Positions 32,426-44,734 are shown, numbered from the stretch's first letter. The stretch: DNA of 64,000 nucleotides from Ilyonectria destructans (GCA_020740775.1 JAHEWK010000010.1:310001-374000), one strand, 5' to 3'. The notes: generated by a model from the letters alone, not told the origin. Numbers and translations: made by a program.

Positions 32426-33252
32426 TCGAGAGGCGGCTTCGGCGGTTGACAACATATGATAGATACCCTTACCCTATACTTTAGATGAGCGACATGTTGG
32501 CTGGGAACGGTGCTACCTAGAGCTACTTAATTTAGGACCGACGACGTGAATACTACGGATGAAAAACTTATTGCCTGAAATCCCTTCGAGCTACTCGAAA
32601 TCCATGATGAAACGCGGGTTAGCCATTGCTTGAATGCTTCGTAAAACTGTTGTGGGTCATGACCACATCTACATCCGTACGGCCTAACAAACATGCATCA
32701 CGTTACGACAACCTCGTATTTTTAGCTAAGACGTCGTCATCTCACACTAGGGTCTCCCAATAACACTGGCTGGACCCTCTGAGACTGAGGGGACTTGGGT
32801 AAAACGAGGTAATACAGCAGGATAAACCAACGAGAATCTTGAGGATATCAAATGACAATTGGATTGACTGACAGGATCCGTATTACGTCACCTAATGTGT
32901 TGCAACATAGGATGCAGTGTAAAATCCATAGTATGAGAACTAGATCACCATGTTATGTACAATTTGTGTATTTGACCAAGGTACAATTTCTCGCTGATGG
33001 TCTCCGTATCTTTCATCCAAGTTCAGACCGAGAGGAGGGTGATACTAATGACCTAGGACCGAGCTCCCATGTCGCTCATCAGGTCCCGAGCGCCGACGCA
33101 AACATGGTTTGGCTGTGTTGGCACTGCTGAGGGTTGTTGGTGGCGGAGGCTTCTCATGCTTGCTCCGAGCCGCTGATTTAGCTAGCGTTACGCTGTTTCT
33201 GAGCTATGTGTATGAAGCGTCGTGCCAATGATGTACAGCAGTACTCTACCTG
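32426..33252. other. intergenic, convergent 3' region
   Basis: About 830 bp between the NFKBIL1-like stop (+) and the GPI-protein stop (-). Nothing coding recognised. Confidence 0.5.
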
Positions 33253-33791
33253 TTACATGTTGGCAAGGATGGCAGCACCGCCCATGAGAGCACCCATAGC
33301 CACAGCCGCCGTAGGCATGGCACCGGAACCGTCGCCAGTAGAGGTACTCTGAACATTGCCGGATGAGGTGGCAGTCTCTGAGCCACCGCTGGCTGAGTCG
33401 GATTCTGAGCTGACGGATATAGTTGGGGAGCCGGAAGCCGTCTGAAGGATGGTGCTGAGGCTCCCGATGTCGCTGGGGATGATGCTGCTGTCGACTGACT
33501 GGGTGTTTGAGGCACTTGAGGTGCCGACGGTGGTCGTCTCGCCGGTGACCGTGGCGAGGAACGACGTGGCCTCCGAGCCGGCGCTCTCAGTGACGCTGCT
33601 GAGAGCGCCGTCAACCAGAGTTGAGGCGTCGGCGATGACGGAAGAAGCGATATCGCCGATAGAGTCAATATTCTGGGCCTATGGAGGAGGCTCAGTTAGT
33701 CGGCGACGAACAACATGTTGACGCCGTGATAGAGACGTACCTGGGTAACGGCGGCAAGAATAGAAGTGAGGGCAACAACAGAGAACTTCAT
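33253..33791 (-). CDS. small serine-rich GPI-anchored cell-surface protein
   Basis: Two exons in minus order, 33791-33741 and 33678-33253, giving 158 residues with a 62-bp intron in phase 0. Exon 1 is almost exactly the signal peptide (MKFSVVALTSILAAVTQ), with likely cleavage just after it. The mature chain is short and rich in Ser, Thr, Ala and Gly (about 40-130). The end has a small-residue omega region (TGDGSGAMP) and a hydrophobic tail (AAVAMGALMGGAAILANM), the pattern of fungal GPI-anchored wall proteins. Only four or fewer charged residues interrupt the Ser/Thr tract, so heavy O-mannosylation is likely. No cysteine pattern (CFEM, hydrophobin) is seen. Function unknown. Confidence 0.82.
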
Positions 33792-35695
33792 GGTGACGGT
33801 ATTTGTGTGGGGACTGAGAAGTTTTGGTGTATGGTTATGGATGATCGTTGGCTTCAGTATGTAACTCGACAATAGTGACACGGGTCAGGGTACAAGATAA
33901 ACGGCGACTAAGTTGAAGAGAGAGGGAGAGTAAATAAAATTCAGATGCAGAGAGGATCGGGACGTTATATGTCCAGCTCACAGAGCCTCCCTTATGCACA
34001 CTCTCTTGATCCTATCCCCACCCCCCATCGCCCCATCCTCCCGGTTTTCCTTGCTTGGCGGACTTGGCCTTGTCATCGATTACAGTGGAGTAATTGGCCG
34101 GCAGAGAGGTTGAAGTGGTGCGGCTTGGATGGTATTGACCTGGATTTGACATCAGTTGGTGGCTCATGTCTGTACAGGATGTTGAAACATCAGCCCGAGG
34201 CCATCAAACAACCTCTGAGCCCTCAGGAGAAAGGGGGTTGGGACATTGGCATCCACGAGACTCGTCGTCTGCGGGAATAACTGCTGGATATTGGGTATAC
34301 ACCTGGGGCTTTCGCAGTTCCAAAGTTTCTGCCACACCCGAACTGGTTTGTTTGTTGCTTGCTCGCTCAGGGACGGCGCATGATTGAGCGGGAAGCTGCA
34401 TCAGGGCCGAGACATTAGCCTTGGCGATGACGACGAGCATGATCATGGCTGAAGCTTCGTACCTGCATATTCAAAGAGATGTTTGCCTCAAAAAAATACA
34501 TTCATCTGCTGGGAGTGGCGACTTTGAGTTACAAGGGACTTGAGAGGAGGTTCCATGGCTAACTAGTCGGTATTCCATGGGGCAAGGTTGTACATAATAC
34601 GTAGAAAGAACCACAACAAAACCGCAAAGGATTCTGTATCAAGATCGGCAGCACTGGTCACAAACAGAAATAGAAGCAGAAGAGTGAGTTGGATGCATAT
34701 CCTTGACTTTGTACGCACCAACACGCAATGCACCCGGAGCTGAGCCACCTGGGGGCCCACACACACGGCATCTGTGGCCACGGACTACGGAGCCACGGAT
34801 TACGGAACACGGATCATGGATTGATTACGGCGACGGCCATGGCAACCGGTATTTTTTTGCGTAGCCGACGTTGTGTTGTTGCGTCACGGTGGAGCCGGGG
34901 GAGTGTCTGTATCGTGGAACCCCAAACCACAGCGCCGCCGATCCAAAAGGCCAAGATGCCAGGAGCTGCGAGCCTCGGCAAGTTTGCTTCTTGGCTGGAA
35001 CAACCAGTTTTGGTTCCTGCGGGAATGGCCCGGACTGGGAAAGCCAGCGCATGGCCCAAGGACTGGCTGCGGTGATATTGCGTCAACGAAAACGGTTGGT
35101 GTACATGGATCATCCACCGCATGGTTGGCTGTGTTTGTGTCAGTTGACAGTTGTCCGGTCTCCATACGAATACATTACCAAACAACACGCACGAAACGAA
35201 CTGAAAACCGGGACCCGGAGAACGGAGGATCGCACAGCCTACGGACGAAGTTACCCAGGGTCTCAGCTCTCAAGTTTGTTGGTGCTGCCGGTAGCCTCGG
35301 CGATATTTTTGCTGCACAGGACGGGCTCATGAAACCGAAGCACTCGAAATAATCACCAAAAGGACAAGGAACATGCAGTTTGATTTCTTTGGGTTTAAAT
35401 TCTTCTCCTATTATTGTTTTCCATTTAGTTTGTTAGCATCTGGAATGAACCGATTGGCGCTTGCCGGCAACTCGTATACTTTTGGATCCCGACGCGCGTC
35501 ACTGCGACACCGCAGATACACCCAGCTAGTGGAAGATGACTGGATAGGAATACGATTCGTAGCTGTAGAGCACACTGTATTTTGTTTGAAGCACGAAAGG
35601 TGTCGATGAATCGGACGTTACACGTTATTTCTGGAGATGGATCACCCACGATTATGTTACTAATATTAAGCGGCGTATTATCCAGAACATAGATT
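33792..35695. other. 1.9-kb intergenic region, no gene supported
   Basis: Short frames overlap on both strands at 34.8-35.3 kb, but none shows a domain, splice-extended frame or conserved motif. Short direct repeats around CGGA-CACGGA occur near 34,770-34,820. The left part is the promoter of the GPI-protein gene. Confidence 0.45.
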
Positions 35696-36934
35696 CTACT
35701 GCCTCAATATGCTCTCCGTGCTCCGATTATCAAGCTCCAGGCTCCTGTTATCCATATTTATTCCATAACCCTCTGCATGAGGATTTTCGCTATGGCTATC
35801 CTCAGGCATGTCATCCCGCTTCCCCCCCTTTATCCTGTGTAATTGAGAGGCGTGAGAAAACTCTCCCACTCTCACGTGGCTGGCAATAGTGCCCTCCCTG
35901 TAGTCTGCAGAATCGTCCACAGACAGCCCAAGCCTGGCTGCGAGCCTTGGAAAGTACCGGCTGATAAAGGGCTTCATTCGAATGAGGTTGCTGCAGACGA
36001 TTCCCAAGTTCAGCTCTAGCATTGACCATATAGCTGATTTCGCTAATGTATAGTAAAAGTCGCGGTTGTTGGCAAGCATCGCGACGTATGGAGCGCGAGC
36101 GATGGACGCGAGCAAGACCCTTTAATGAGACGTTAGCTAGTCACATACACCCGACCAAAGCAGAGGGCACAACATACGCAGATCCAAGGGTTAGAATCCC
36201 TCCTGCAACCAGCTTCTTCCGGAATGGCATCTGCAGTTTCCAAAGGGTGGGAAGAGGTAAGATGATGATAATGACATCTGTCGTTATGTTGAGCGCCGCA
36301 TGGGTTTTGGCGCCAATGTTTATACATGTGGAGCCTTTGGGTTCAAGGGGATTGCAAGGGCCAGCTAGAATGGCTATAAAGACTATTGTGTAGACACTGA
36401 TTATTAGGGCGAGGGAATACGTGAAGATACGAAACCATCGGCCGGGGCTGATGCGGTATAGGACGGAGAGGATGGCCAGCTTGGTCATTGCTGGACAAAC
36501 GACATATGGCGCGAGAGCGGCTAATAGATGCTGTCATGGATTAGAAGCAAACATCTAGCTTTAATGGAAAGTAACTTACCTTTTTGAATTCCGGTAATTC
36601 AGCAGGGTCAGTATCCCAGACGTGTATACCCAATCCATATGGAAAGGCCAGAAGCAAGCCGAGAAAGTGGCCCAATGCTGCACCCCAGGCTACCGTGATA
36701 AGAACTGACAACTTGTAAGCCAAGTATTCCGTGGACTCTAGGGTTTAAGAGCAACTCACTAACGTCGATTTCTAATTTCTTAACAATAATCGCGCTGGTC
36801 ACATACCGAATGACCAAGGACGCTGTTGACAATGTGAATGTGATGGAGAACGTAACCACTATGGCCACCTGGACCGAGGTCCACCCATGGCTGAAATTGG
36901 AGGGCCCCGAGTTGCGAGGCAGCACATCGCCCAT
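35696..36934 (-). CDS. Sat4/rhodopsin-like fungal integral membrane protein, 7 TM
   Basis: Four exons in minus order: 36934-36760, 36704-36580, 36530-36178 and 36119-35696, giving 358 residues with matching phases. Seven hydrophobic helices are visible. The second begins LEIDVILITVAWGAALG, which resembles the DD-x-L/V-I-L-x-A-W signature of this family and is created by splicing. The long third/fourth section (APYVVCPAMTKLAILSVLYRI) and the Cys-containing extracellular loop (GPCNPLEPKGSTCIN) are family hallmarks. A 100-residue cytosolic tail is charged and Asn/Glu-rich. The domain is common in plant-associated and saprobic ascomycetes, often next to CFEM modules, but here there is no CFEM. 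Biochemical role is unknown; a receptor-like role is often proposed. Confidence 0.85.
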
Positions 36935-38684
36935 GCCGCCGGCTGTTTGTCCGTGGTTGTGTCAGGATCTGGGTGCTATCGGGTCGTCGTCTTTGGGGAA
37001 AGATGGACCAGAAGAGACCCAGGCTTTTCGTTCATGGAATGTGAACTGGCAAGGGTAAGAGAAGAAGGCGTACCAGCCGAGGTGAGAGGAGAGAAGGGGG
37101 TAATGCGCCATGTCTGTGCACTGGATCTCAAGTCCAAGTGGTAAGAGGAGTTTACCGAAGGCAATTCAAGGTCTATCCTACATAGGTCCTAGCAGCATTT
37201 TTGCTTTTGCCCATACAAGCTCTAGAGTGCTGCTAGGAACTCCAAGGAATGAAATTCGAGCCATGTCTCAGCCACAGTGCAATGCTGACATGCTTCTGCC
37301 ACCTTGTCTGAGTCGCATCCAGCATACGACGGTAATGACTCGTTCAACTCAAACAACGCTACTATGAGACTAGACCTGGTATAGTATGTGGCTTGTGATT
37401 GAACTGCGGGGGAGGATACCAGAGTTGTAATCTCCCTTATGGATTGGCCAGATTTCCAGCTGAGCACGGCTCTCCGCACACTACGGAGTAGCGTTGTTCG
37501 ATTTGATAGAGCGTTCACGATATAGTTGCGGGATCCCACCTATGTCTGGTTTGAGTGCGGCATCTCTGGCCAAATGACGAGCGAGAGCTTTGGATAGCCA
37601 ACCCGGGAGACCGTTCAGCTCGAATACTGAGATAACAACGGACCGCCTCCTTGCCTCAGGACTTTATATGAAGTTAGATGGTCCTCCCAACATGGAACTT
37701 TGAGCTGGATCTTATACATCCAACACATCGTAATGCAGGCCGCTCATATCTTGGTTCTAAGCAACCGTCTTTCTCTTCATGTTGGAGGTTACTATCCTTC
37801 CTAGCTTGTCTCAGCATGGCTTTCCTTGTCTCCCGATCAGGTGTGATTTATTTCCTTTATTAATCATCTCAATAGGAACGAGTGATTGCCTCTATCACGT
37901 CGTGGCATTTCCTCATGACCCATTATTCACCACACCGCTTAGGGAGTGCTCCTTAGCAAAGAGAGAGCGCTGATCCTCAATTTCGCGACCGTTATCACTC
38001 CACCCTCTGCGGGCAATCAAGTACGAGAGCGCCGTTGAAAGATGACGAGCGGGGGAGGTTTCGCGGAGGATTTGTCGAAATCGATCACGGGCCGCGGCTG
38101 GGATCGTTACGCGAAGGATTTTATACTACCCTGCTCCCCACTGAGTTAGCTAGACTTGTCATCCTTGCAACTGCTGCGTGCGTCACTGTCGTGTTAGTTG
38201 CACACACGATGTAACATTGGTTCACACGCTGTCAATACAGACTCTCTTGCATCACGGTGCACTGGTCCCGTGTCTCGCAATACAGCTTGCGTTGTCGAAT
38301 TTCTCCGATTGGTAAGAATTCATCCGAGGCAAAGAAACGAGCTACTATGCGCGCGAACACATATATAAGTGTTAGATGCATAAGAAGAAGCGAACTAGAT
38401 CCCGAGAACCAGAATAATGGGCCGCGGTTCGTTGTCAGGGCCCCTGTAAACCGCCCTGCTTGTTCTTGCCAGACAACCCTTGGCACAGGGCAAGGGTCAA
38501 AGAAGACATGACCAGGGAGACGGCGATTACTATGTAAGACTGACGGACCTAAAACAGAAATTGGCCGTAGATCCATGGCAAGGACGACCTTGGCTTAGAA
38601 GCGTCTTCTCCACTGTCCATGGTGGATGTCGGGGTTGCAGAAGGTATGTAAACCCCGGCTCGTCTCGTCGCCCTGTCACTTCGT
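36935..38684. other. intergenic region upstream of two divergent genes
   Basis: About 1.75 kb between the rhodopsin-like gene (-) and the APH-like kinase (+). A TATATAAG element lies at 38,362-38,369 on the plus strand. Open frames in 38,232-38,576 (minus) and elsewhere show no recognisable domain. Confidence 0.5.
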
Positions 38685-38747
38685 ATGCGTGTGTTTTCTC
38701 ACTCGGCATATTATGATTCTCGTACAATCAAAGCTTTCCTACCACTG

Positions 38748-39878
38748 ATGACAATGTCAAACTCCTTGATAAGGGGTGCCAAGGCTCCTCGCAGTTCCTT
38801 CGACTCGGACAAGGCATTGCCCTTGACGCCCGAGGAAATCAGCGCCGAATGGCTGTCCGAGGCCCTGGGCGTCGCCGTCACGGACTTTAAGCTGGCCTCG
38901 GTCATCCACGGAACATCGAGCAAGGTCTTTCTCGACCTGACGTTCGCCGACGACGTCCAAACCGACACGCCTACGCGGCTGTGCGTCAAGGGCGGCTTCA
39001 ACCCCGTGGTCCGGGACATGTTCCCGGAGATGTGGGGCACGTACCGGCGCGAGGCCGAGTTCTACTACTACATTGCGCCGCTGACCAACATGCTGCTGCC
39101 CAAGACGTGGTTCTGCGGCACCGACGCTGTCAACGGCCAGGGCCTGTTCATCATGTCCGACGTGGCCTCCGAATGCTCATTCGGCAATCCGCTACAGCCA
39201 TGGACGCCGGAGCGCGTCGCCGAGGGCCTCGCCCAACTGGCCAGCTTACACGGCAAGACCTGGAACAGCAAGGAGGATGAATACCCATGGCTGTTCAGCA
39301 AGGACGGAGAGAAGCTGGCGAACCCGATGAGGACCGTGATCCTGGCTCTCCTCCGCCCTGAGCCTTGGGCTGTCCGTTTCGCCGAAGAATGCAGGCCGCC
39401 TGTCGCGGAGCCGATGCAGGACCGCGAGAGGATGGTGTGCGCATACGAGGCGCTGTGGAAGCACAGTGACGAGGAGAAGCGCTTCCAATCCATCATCCAC
39501 GGCGATAACCACGTAGGAAACACGCTGATCACCAACGAGGGCACGCCTGGGTTCATCGATTGGCAATGCCTCCAGTACGGCTCGCCGATCCACGACCTGG
39601 TCTACTTCCTGACCGGGGCGCTGACCATCGAGGACCGACGTCAGCACGAGATTCCGCTCGTCGAGGGCTATCTTGAGGCTCTTCATGCTGAAGGCGGCCC
39701 GAAGCTGACCAAGGACGACGTCTGGGATGACTACCGCCGACACACGCTGCATGGATTCCTGTGGGCCGCGACGCCTCTGAAGATGCAGCCAGATGACATT
39801 GTATTTGCCATTACTGAGAGGTACTCGGCTGCCATTATGGACCACAAGACTCTGGAGCTTCTCGAGGGCAAGGAATAG
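38748..39878 (+). CDS. APH/CHK-type small-molecule kinase
   Basis: Single exon, 376 residues from ATG 38748. An earlier in-frame ATG at 38685 would add 21 residues and cannot be excluded. The kinase-like fold shows a Gly-poor nucleotide loop region (VIHGTSSKVFLDL) and a strand with lysine (LCVKGGF). The Brenner-type catalytic motif is HGDNHVGNTLI, with catalytic Asp and Mg-binding Asn. The second metal motif is FIDWQ. These define the aminoglycoside/choline/ecdysteroid-type phosphotransferase superfamily. Fungal relatives are numerous and of unknown substrate; antibiotic resistance should not be assumed. The coding sequence is much more GC-rich than its flanks, normal for an intronless fungal gene. 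Confidence 0.82.
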   Translation: MTMSNSLIRGAKAPRSSFDSDKALPLTPEEISAEWLSEALGVAVTDFKLASVIHGTSSKVFLDLTFADDVQTDTPTRLCVKGGFNPVVRDMFPEMWGTYRREAEFYYYIAPLTNMLLPKTWFCGTDAVNGQGLFIMSDVASECSFGNPLQPWTPERVAEGLAQLASLHGKTWNSKEDEYPWLFSKDGEKLANPMRTVILALLRPEPWAVRFAEECRPPVAEPMQDRERMVCAYEALWKHSDEEKRFQSIIHGDNHVGNTLITNEGTPGFIDWQCLQYGSPIHDLVYFLTGALTIEDRRQHEIPLVEGYLEALHAEGGPKLTKDDVWDDYRRHTLHGFLWAATPLKMQPDDIVFAITERYSAAIMDHKTLELLEGKE

Positions 39879-40513
39879 AGGATATATGACTGTCAGCGTG
39901 CCTGTTAGTCTTTCGCTTTGTATCAAGGAGATATCACAGGTTGATCAGCACGACTCAGTAACATATGACATGTTCAACATGTGTGTAATAATAATACAGA
40001 TCCCCTGAACTGCTTTCTTGTTTAGCCCAATGTTTGCAGCCTTGCAAAATATCCGAGCCTAACTATTTAAATCAGGGAGCAGCATGCCTGCAAGATGGAG
40101 ACGAGCCATGGCCGCACAGCATTGGCGTTAGCCCACGCCATGTTACTGGCTGTCTATCCCTTCGCCTTTCCTCTCTTACAGGACACAGCAACTCATTCCA
40201 TCGCCAACACCATCAACTTGGATGCATACTCATTGTGTTCTTCGCGCTAGCGAAAATCAGTCCAGCCCCGACGTGCTTAACTATAAGGTACTCTTGATCG
40301 CGAGGCTTCGAGATGTCTGAGACTACTCCGTCCAAGCCGAGATTCCTCTGCTAAAGCATGGCAGTCCGCATAGACAAAGTCGTCTCCTGCCCAAAGCAAA
40401 CACAACTGACCAGGACAAATATGGGTAGGATTGCTTCCTTGGATCGTTTCGACCTTCTATAGCTACCCAGGCCTTGAATATCGCCTAAGACGACCACAGT
40501 TCAAGCCGCCACT
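39879..40513. other. convergent 3' intergenic
   Basis: About 635 bp between the APH-like kinase stop (+) and the SIN1 stop (-). No gene supported. Confidence 0.5.
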
Positions 40514-43162
40514 TCAGACTTCTCGGTACGGTGAGATGCCCTTCTTCAGCTCCTCCACAATCTCGGCCGCCTCGTGCGCGCTTCGAGCTTCAAAGTCATA
40601 CCGCTTGCTCTCCGTCGCCTTATATACCACGAGCTATTTGTTGACACCATGTTAGAGCGCACGTTCCAAGAAGCAGAAAGAAGAACAAAAACACAGGGGA
40701 ATGGGTTTGCTGATGCACTAACCTTGACATTTGTAGGGTGTTTACGGGGTACTTTGCACCCAACCACATTGCTGAAATGCACCGTCGTCGTCTTGCCTGA
40801 GCCGTCGTGCAGCGCTTTGCCACCTGACGCAGGCATGATGTGGATGTACTCGCCGTCGATGACCAGGATACGCTCGCTCATTCCTACGATGCGCATTGGC
40901 TGCTTGCGCCAGACGGTGTACTTCTTGTAGCTGGCGTTGCTCAGCTCTTCCTGCTTCAGCGCCTCTCGCGCCAACGGGTGACTTCCCACTACAGGCATAT
41001 GTGATTTCTTGCTTCGTTTCTGCATCGACGAGTCCGTTAGGGGTAGCATCTTGGGCGATGAGTTACCCGGGGACCCAGTGATCGTCAAGGGGCCGTCGGT
41101 CGCGAACCGGCGTCTGTACAGCTCTAGGTCGCTAACATTGCCGATGGATGACACCGGCCTGTCAATCATCACCACTGCTCCGGAGCCGGGTAGTTTGAGG
41201 ACATGGTTCGCCTTATCGAGCTGTCTCTTTCTGCACACCATGTCCAGGACCTCAGCGAGGTACGTGTCAGTCGTAACGTCCAGCGTCACCATCTGGCCAG
41301 GGGCAACGTCGGATGACATTATTTGGATCCGGAGTAGCTTCTGTTGTCCTCGCGAAGTGTTTGGCGCCGATACTGGAGCCTGTGGCATATCTGCCGGTGC
41401 CGCATTCGATCGATACGTAGTTGTGACGATGGGGTTTTGCCGGGGCCGCTGGGCTAAGAAGGAATTGAATGGGCCGGGGGTATTCTTGGGGGTGGCATCT
41501 TCATCCACTCGCGGCGGCTCGGGCACAGGTTCTTGCGCTACTGGCTCCTCCTCGTCCTCTTGTGGTGTTAGTGCTTTGTTCTCGAGGAACTCATCCTCAG
41601 ATGCCGCTGCCAAAGCGAAGTCGTCATATGCTGTCGAGTTGGACCGCATACGGCCGCCTCCTCGCATGCTGGCATTGTTGACAGTCGTAAACGAGGTTAA
41701 AGGCTTGGTCCGCTCGAACGGAGGGAAGTCATCGTCCACCTCGCCGCCCTCTTCTACCATTCGCAGGGTCCACCAGTTTATGTTGAGCTTTTTTGGCGGC
41801 AGAGGAGGGTCTATCTTTTCCTCGTTGTATCGATACAAGCTGAGTCCAATTAGATCCGCTACCGTCACAACGCGTTCGGCGCCCTGGCCATCTTGGACAC
41901 GAGGCCGGATAAGCACCTGGAACGGCTTGCTTGGCGTCTTGGAGAAGGGTGCGTAGATACGCACGCCGATGGACCCTTGTGTTCCCTGTCCACTGAAGTG
42001 CGCAAACTTCTGGAACGGGATGCTGGATTTGTGTGCCTTGGCTTTCAACGCTGCCGATAGCAGACTCGTGGGCTGAGCAACGCTGAGCGGCCTGAGCATG
42101 CTCATGGGACGAGGAGGCGGTAGAGCCCCCATCAGGATAGGTTGTGTCGGGGGCCGGGATTTTCGGACTGTGGATTGTCGAACAAAGTTCTTTGGGGGAG
42201 TTCCAACGACTTGCCGGGTGGGAGAGGCATTCATATTGATGGGGTTCTCGACGCCGTCGAGGATTGATGCCGAGTCGATGCTTTCGACTACGTAGTCATC
42301 AGACATGTCCGTTCCGTCCGAGTCTTCCTCCTCCTCAGGGAGTAGAGACGTATCGGCCCGCTGTACTCCTGGCGTAGGCTCCTCGAGGATTCGGGCCTGT
42401 AGCTTGGCGAACCTCGCAGCTGCCCTGGCGGCGTCTCGATGCCTCTGGTAGGTAGGAATGTCGAGCTCATTCTCGGATGAGATCTCGCTGCTGGTGACTG
42501 TGTCACGCCGGGGTCTCTCCTTGACAGTCTCCAGCGCTGACTGGGAGCCGCGTCGCGGAGCCCTTGGCGAGGTGGTGCCTGCTTGCCTGAAGCCCGTATT
42601 CTGGAGGGGAGAAGAGCCGGCGCGGTGTCTCACAGGCATCTTGGCAAATTTTATCTGCTGAGCTGCTCGTTGGTCCACATCATCATCGCTATCGTCGCTC
42701 AGATCGCTGCTGTCATCCTCCTCCAGCTGCTCGCGGCGCCTGCGCCGCTTGGTGGCCATGCCGGGCCCCATGGTATCGGAGCCGCCCGCGGTGAGCATGC
42801 CGCCGTCTTCGTCTCCATCCTCGAGAGTCAGGCCAGCTTGGCGCGGGGCCTGGAAGTATTCGGAAGCGATGGCGGTTGGGATCGGAGGCGAATGGGTGCG
42901 CTTGATGTGGGAGGAGTTGGGGCGCCAGCCAGCGGCCTTGAAGGGAGCGGAGTTTAGGAAGCTGTCGTTGACGGTGAGCAGGCGCTCGCCCACGCCATCG
43001 GCGATCTCATTGAGGTAGCTCGATCGAAGCTGGTAGGAAACGAGTCTGTGGGCGAAGAATACGTGAGCATGATGGGCAATTCGCGGGTTTGGGGCAGGCT
43101 CCCAGTCGCCTCCAGGGATCCGAGGGGAACGGGACGTACTCTTCTAGCTGGATAACAGACAT
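40514..43162 (-). CDS. SIN1: TORC2 subunit Sin1/Avo1 (CRIM, Ras-binding-like and PH domains)
   Basis: Three exons in minus order: 43162-43140 (23 nt), 43045-40723 and 40633-40514, giving 821 residues with matching phases. The start (MSVIQLEE, then LVSYQLRSSYLNEIADGVGERLL) is typical of Sin1. A basic/acidic disordered region follows (KRRRRREQ, then DSSDLSDDSDDD). The CRIM domain, which in other fungi recruits substrates such as Gad8/Ypk to TORC2, spans about 335-465 (GVRIYAPFSKTPSKPFQVLI and LSLYRYNEEKIDPPLPPKKL). A ubiquitin-like Ras-binding-type domain is at about 577-655. The C-terminal PH domain (about 715-815, YKKYTVWRKQPMRIVGMSER onward) ends across the last intron. The gene is divergent from the PRCC gene. 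Confidence 0.93.
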
Positions 43163-43555
43163 GACGGCGACGGATTCGACGCGAAGGAGGTCGCGTGGCC
43201 AGATAGATTAGTATTCAGCGCAGGATCGGGCATCTACATTGCTGTATTCGCAGATGGTGACGTGTGCGACGCAGAGGTGACGGAGGATTCAAAGGCACAT
43301 GTTGGCCGCGACAGGGGCACGGTTTAGTGGTTGGAGTCGCTATCGTGGGGTCGGCGAGTGGGTGGCTCAGCCTCGTGGAGTTGGTGCGCTAAGACCACCT
43401 GTGGCTGCAGCCGGAGTGGACCCATTTAACTGGGATAATTCAAGATTCAAGACAGGACAAGTCGAGCCAACCTCCAACTGACAACCTCCAACTTCCAACA
43501 TCCACCAATTCTTACACCAACACCATCGCCCACCACCCGCCACCAGTCGCCCAAT
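43163..43555. other. divergent promoter region (SIN1 / PRCC-domain gene)
   Basis: 393 bp. The right 110 bp are CA/CT-rich with repeated CCAAC/CACC, a typical leader for the PRCC gene. No coding frame. Confidence 0.55.
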
Positions 43556-44734
43556 ATGGGTCTTGTTGACTATTCCGATTCCGATAGCTCAGGCTCCGAG
43601 GCAGACGCCCCGGCCAAGACCGCCCCGAAGCCGGCTCCCAAGGCCTCCCAAACGTCCTCCAAGAAGCCCTTCCAAAAGGTTGTCGATCGATCCAACCCGG
43701 GCAGAATCCTCGTCAACCTCCCGCAACTCTCCGCCGAAGCCCCTAAGACACATGGCGACGAGCCCCCTGCAAAACGCGCCAGGACGGGGGGTTCTGGTGC
43801 CTTCTCTGGCTTCAACTCGTTTCTACCCGCCCCGAAGAACGCAAACAAGCCAAAGGTTGCGCCTGCCACGACCAGCGCTGGCCAACCTAAGCCGAGTGTC
43901 AACTTTAAGACAAGTGCCGCGTCTGGATTCAGCAGAAGCACCGGGGATGATGACGATTTCGAGCCCTCGAGTGGCATGAGCCTGCCCCCACCGAAAGCGG
44001 CCGCGCAACCCTCGATCCCGGAAGGACAGAAGCCAGAGGAGGAAGTCAAGTTGGTGGGCAAGCCGTTGATGTTCAAGCCTCTCTCGGTAGCACGGACACA
44101 GAAGAAGAACAAGAAACCTACGAGTGCCGCGATGGCCAAGGCAGCAGCTCAGAAAGCCCAATCGCACGCGCAAACCGCGACGGAGACCAAGGCGGAACCC
44201 GCACCAGCACCGGCCCCGAAGAAGGTTTCGCTTTTCTCCATGCACACAGAGGAGCCCTCAGAACCCGTGGATCCCGTTCAAAAGAGTGGCGCTTATGAAC
44301 CGCTGTTCGAAAAACAGGATAGCGCAAACCCATACGACAGCGGCGCATACGACGACTATGCCCAGTATGCTAGCCACGCGCAGACCGGTCCCTCCGCAAC
44401 CACCGCCCCGGGAACCGAATCACTGGACACGATAGTGAATGACATGGGCCTATCGGCGGCTGCGAAACGTGAGCTGTTTGGACGTGGTGGACAAGGGAAG
44501 CACATGGCCAAGAACGTCATCAACTTCAACATGGACAAGGAGTACGAGCACAACGAGGAAATTCGCGCCGCCGGGGAGCAGCAGACGCACAACCCCGTGC
44601 GGGCCATCCAGGGCGGCAAGCACAGCCTGCGCCAGCTCGTCCAGAACGTGCACAACCAGAAGGAGGCTCTGGAGGACAGCTTCGCCAAGGGGAAGACGAA
44701 TCGCAAGGAGGCGTCGAACAAATATGGCTGGTGA
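43556..44734 (+). CDS. PRCC-domain protein (mitotic checkpoint/splicing-associated)
   Basis: Single exon, 392 residues. The N-terminus MGLVDYSDSDSSGSE is the standard opening of PRCC-type proteins. The middle is Pro/Ala/Lys-rich and disordered. The conserved C-terminal block (LFGRGGQGKHMAKNVINFNM, DKEYEHNEEIRAAGEQQTHN, VRAIQGGKHSLRQLVQNVHN, then FAKGKTNRKEASNKYGW) is the PRCC C-terminal domain and carries the final aromatic tail. Human PRCC associates with pre-mRNA splicing factors and with the MAD2B checkpoint protein. The family is nuclear; the exact fungal role is not established. Confidence 0.9.
   Translation: MGLVDYSDSDSSGSEADAPAKTAPKPAPKASQTSSKKPFQKVVDRSNPGRILVNLPQLSAEAPKTHGDEPPAKRARTGGSGAFSGFNSFLPAPKNANKPKVAPATTSAGQPKPSVNFKTSAASGFSRSTGDDDDFEPSSGMSLPPPKAAAQPSIPEGQKPEEEVKLVGKPLMFKPLSVARTQKKNKKPTSAAMAKAAAQKAQSHAQTATETKAEPAPAPAPKKVSLFSMHTEEPSEPVDPVQKSGAYEPLFEKQDSANPYDSGAYDDYAQYASHAQTGPSATTAPGTESLDTIVNDMGLSAAAKRELFGRGGQGKHMAKNVINFNMDKEYEHNEEIRAAGEQQTHNPVRAIQGGKHSLRQLVQNVHNQKEALEDSFAKGKTNRKEASNKYGW

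Noticed and set aside
41009..41956. 315-codon open frame antisense to SIN1
   Set aside because: Ser-rich mirror of the SIN1 frame; the opposite strand encodes CRIM and RBD domains.
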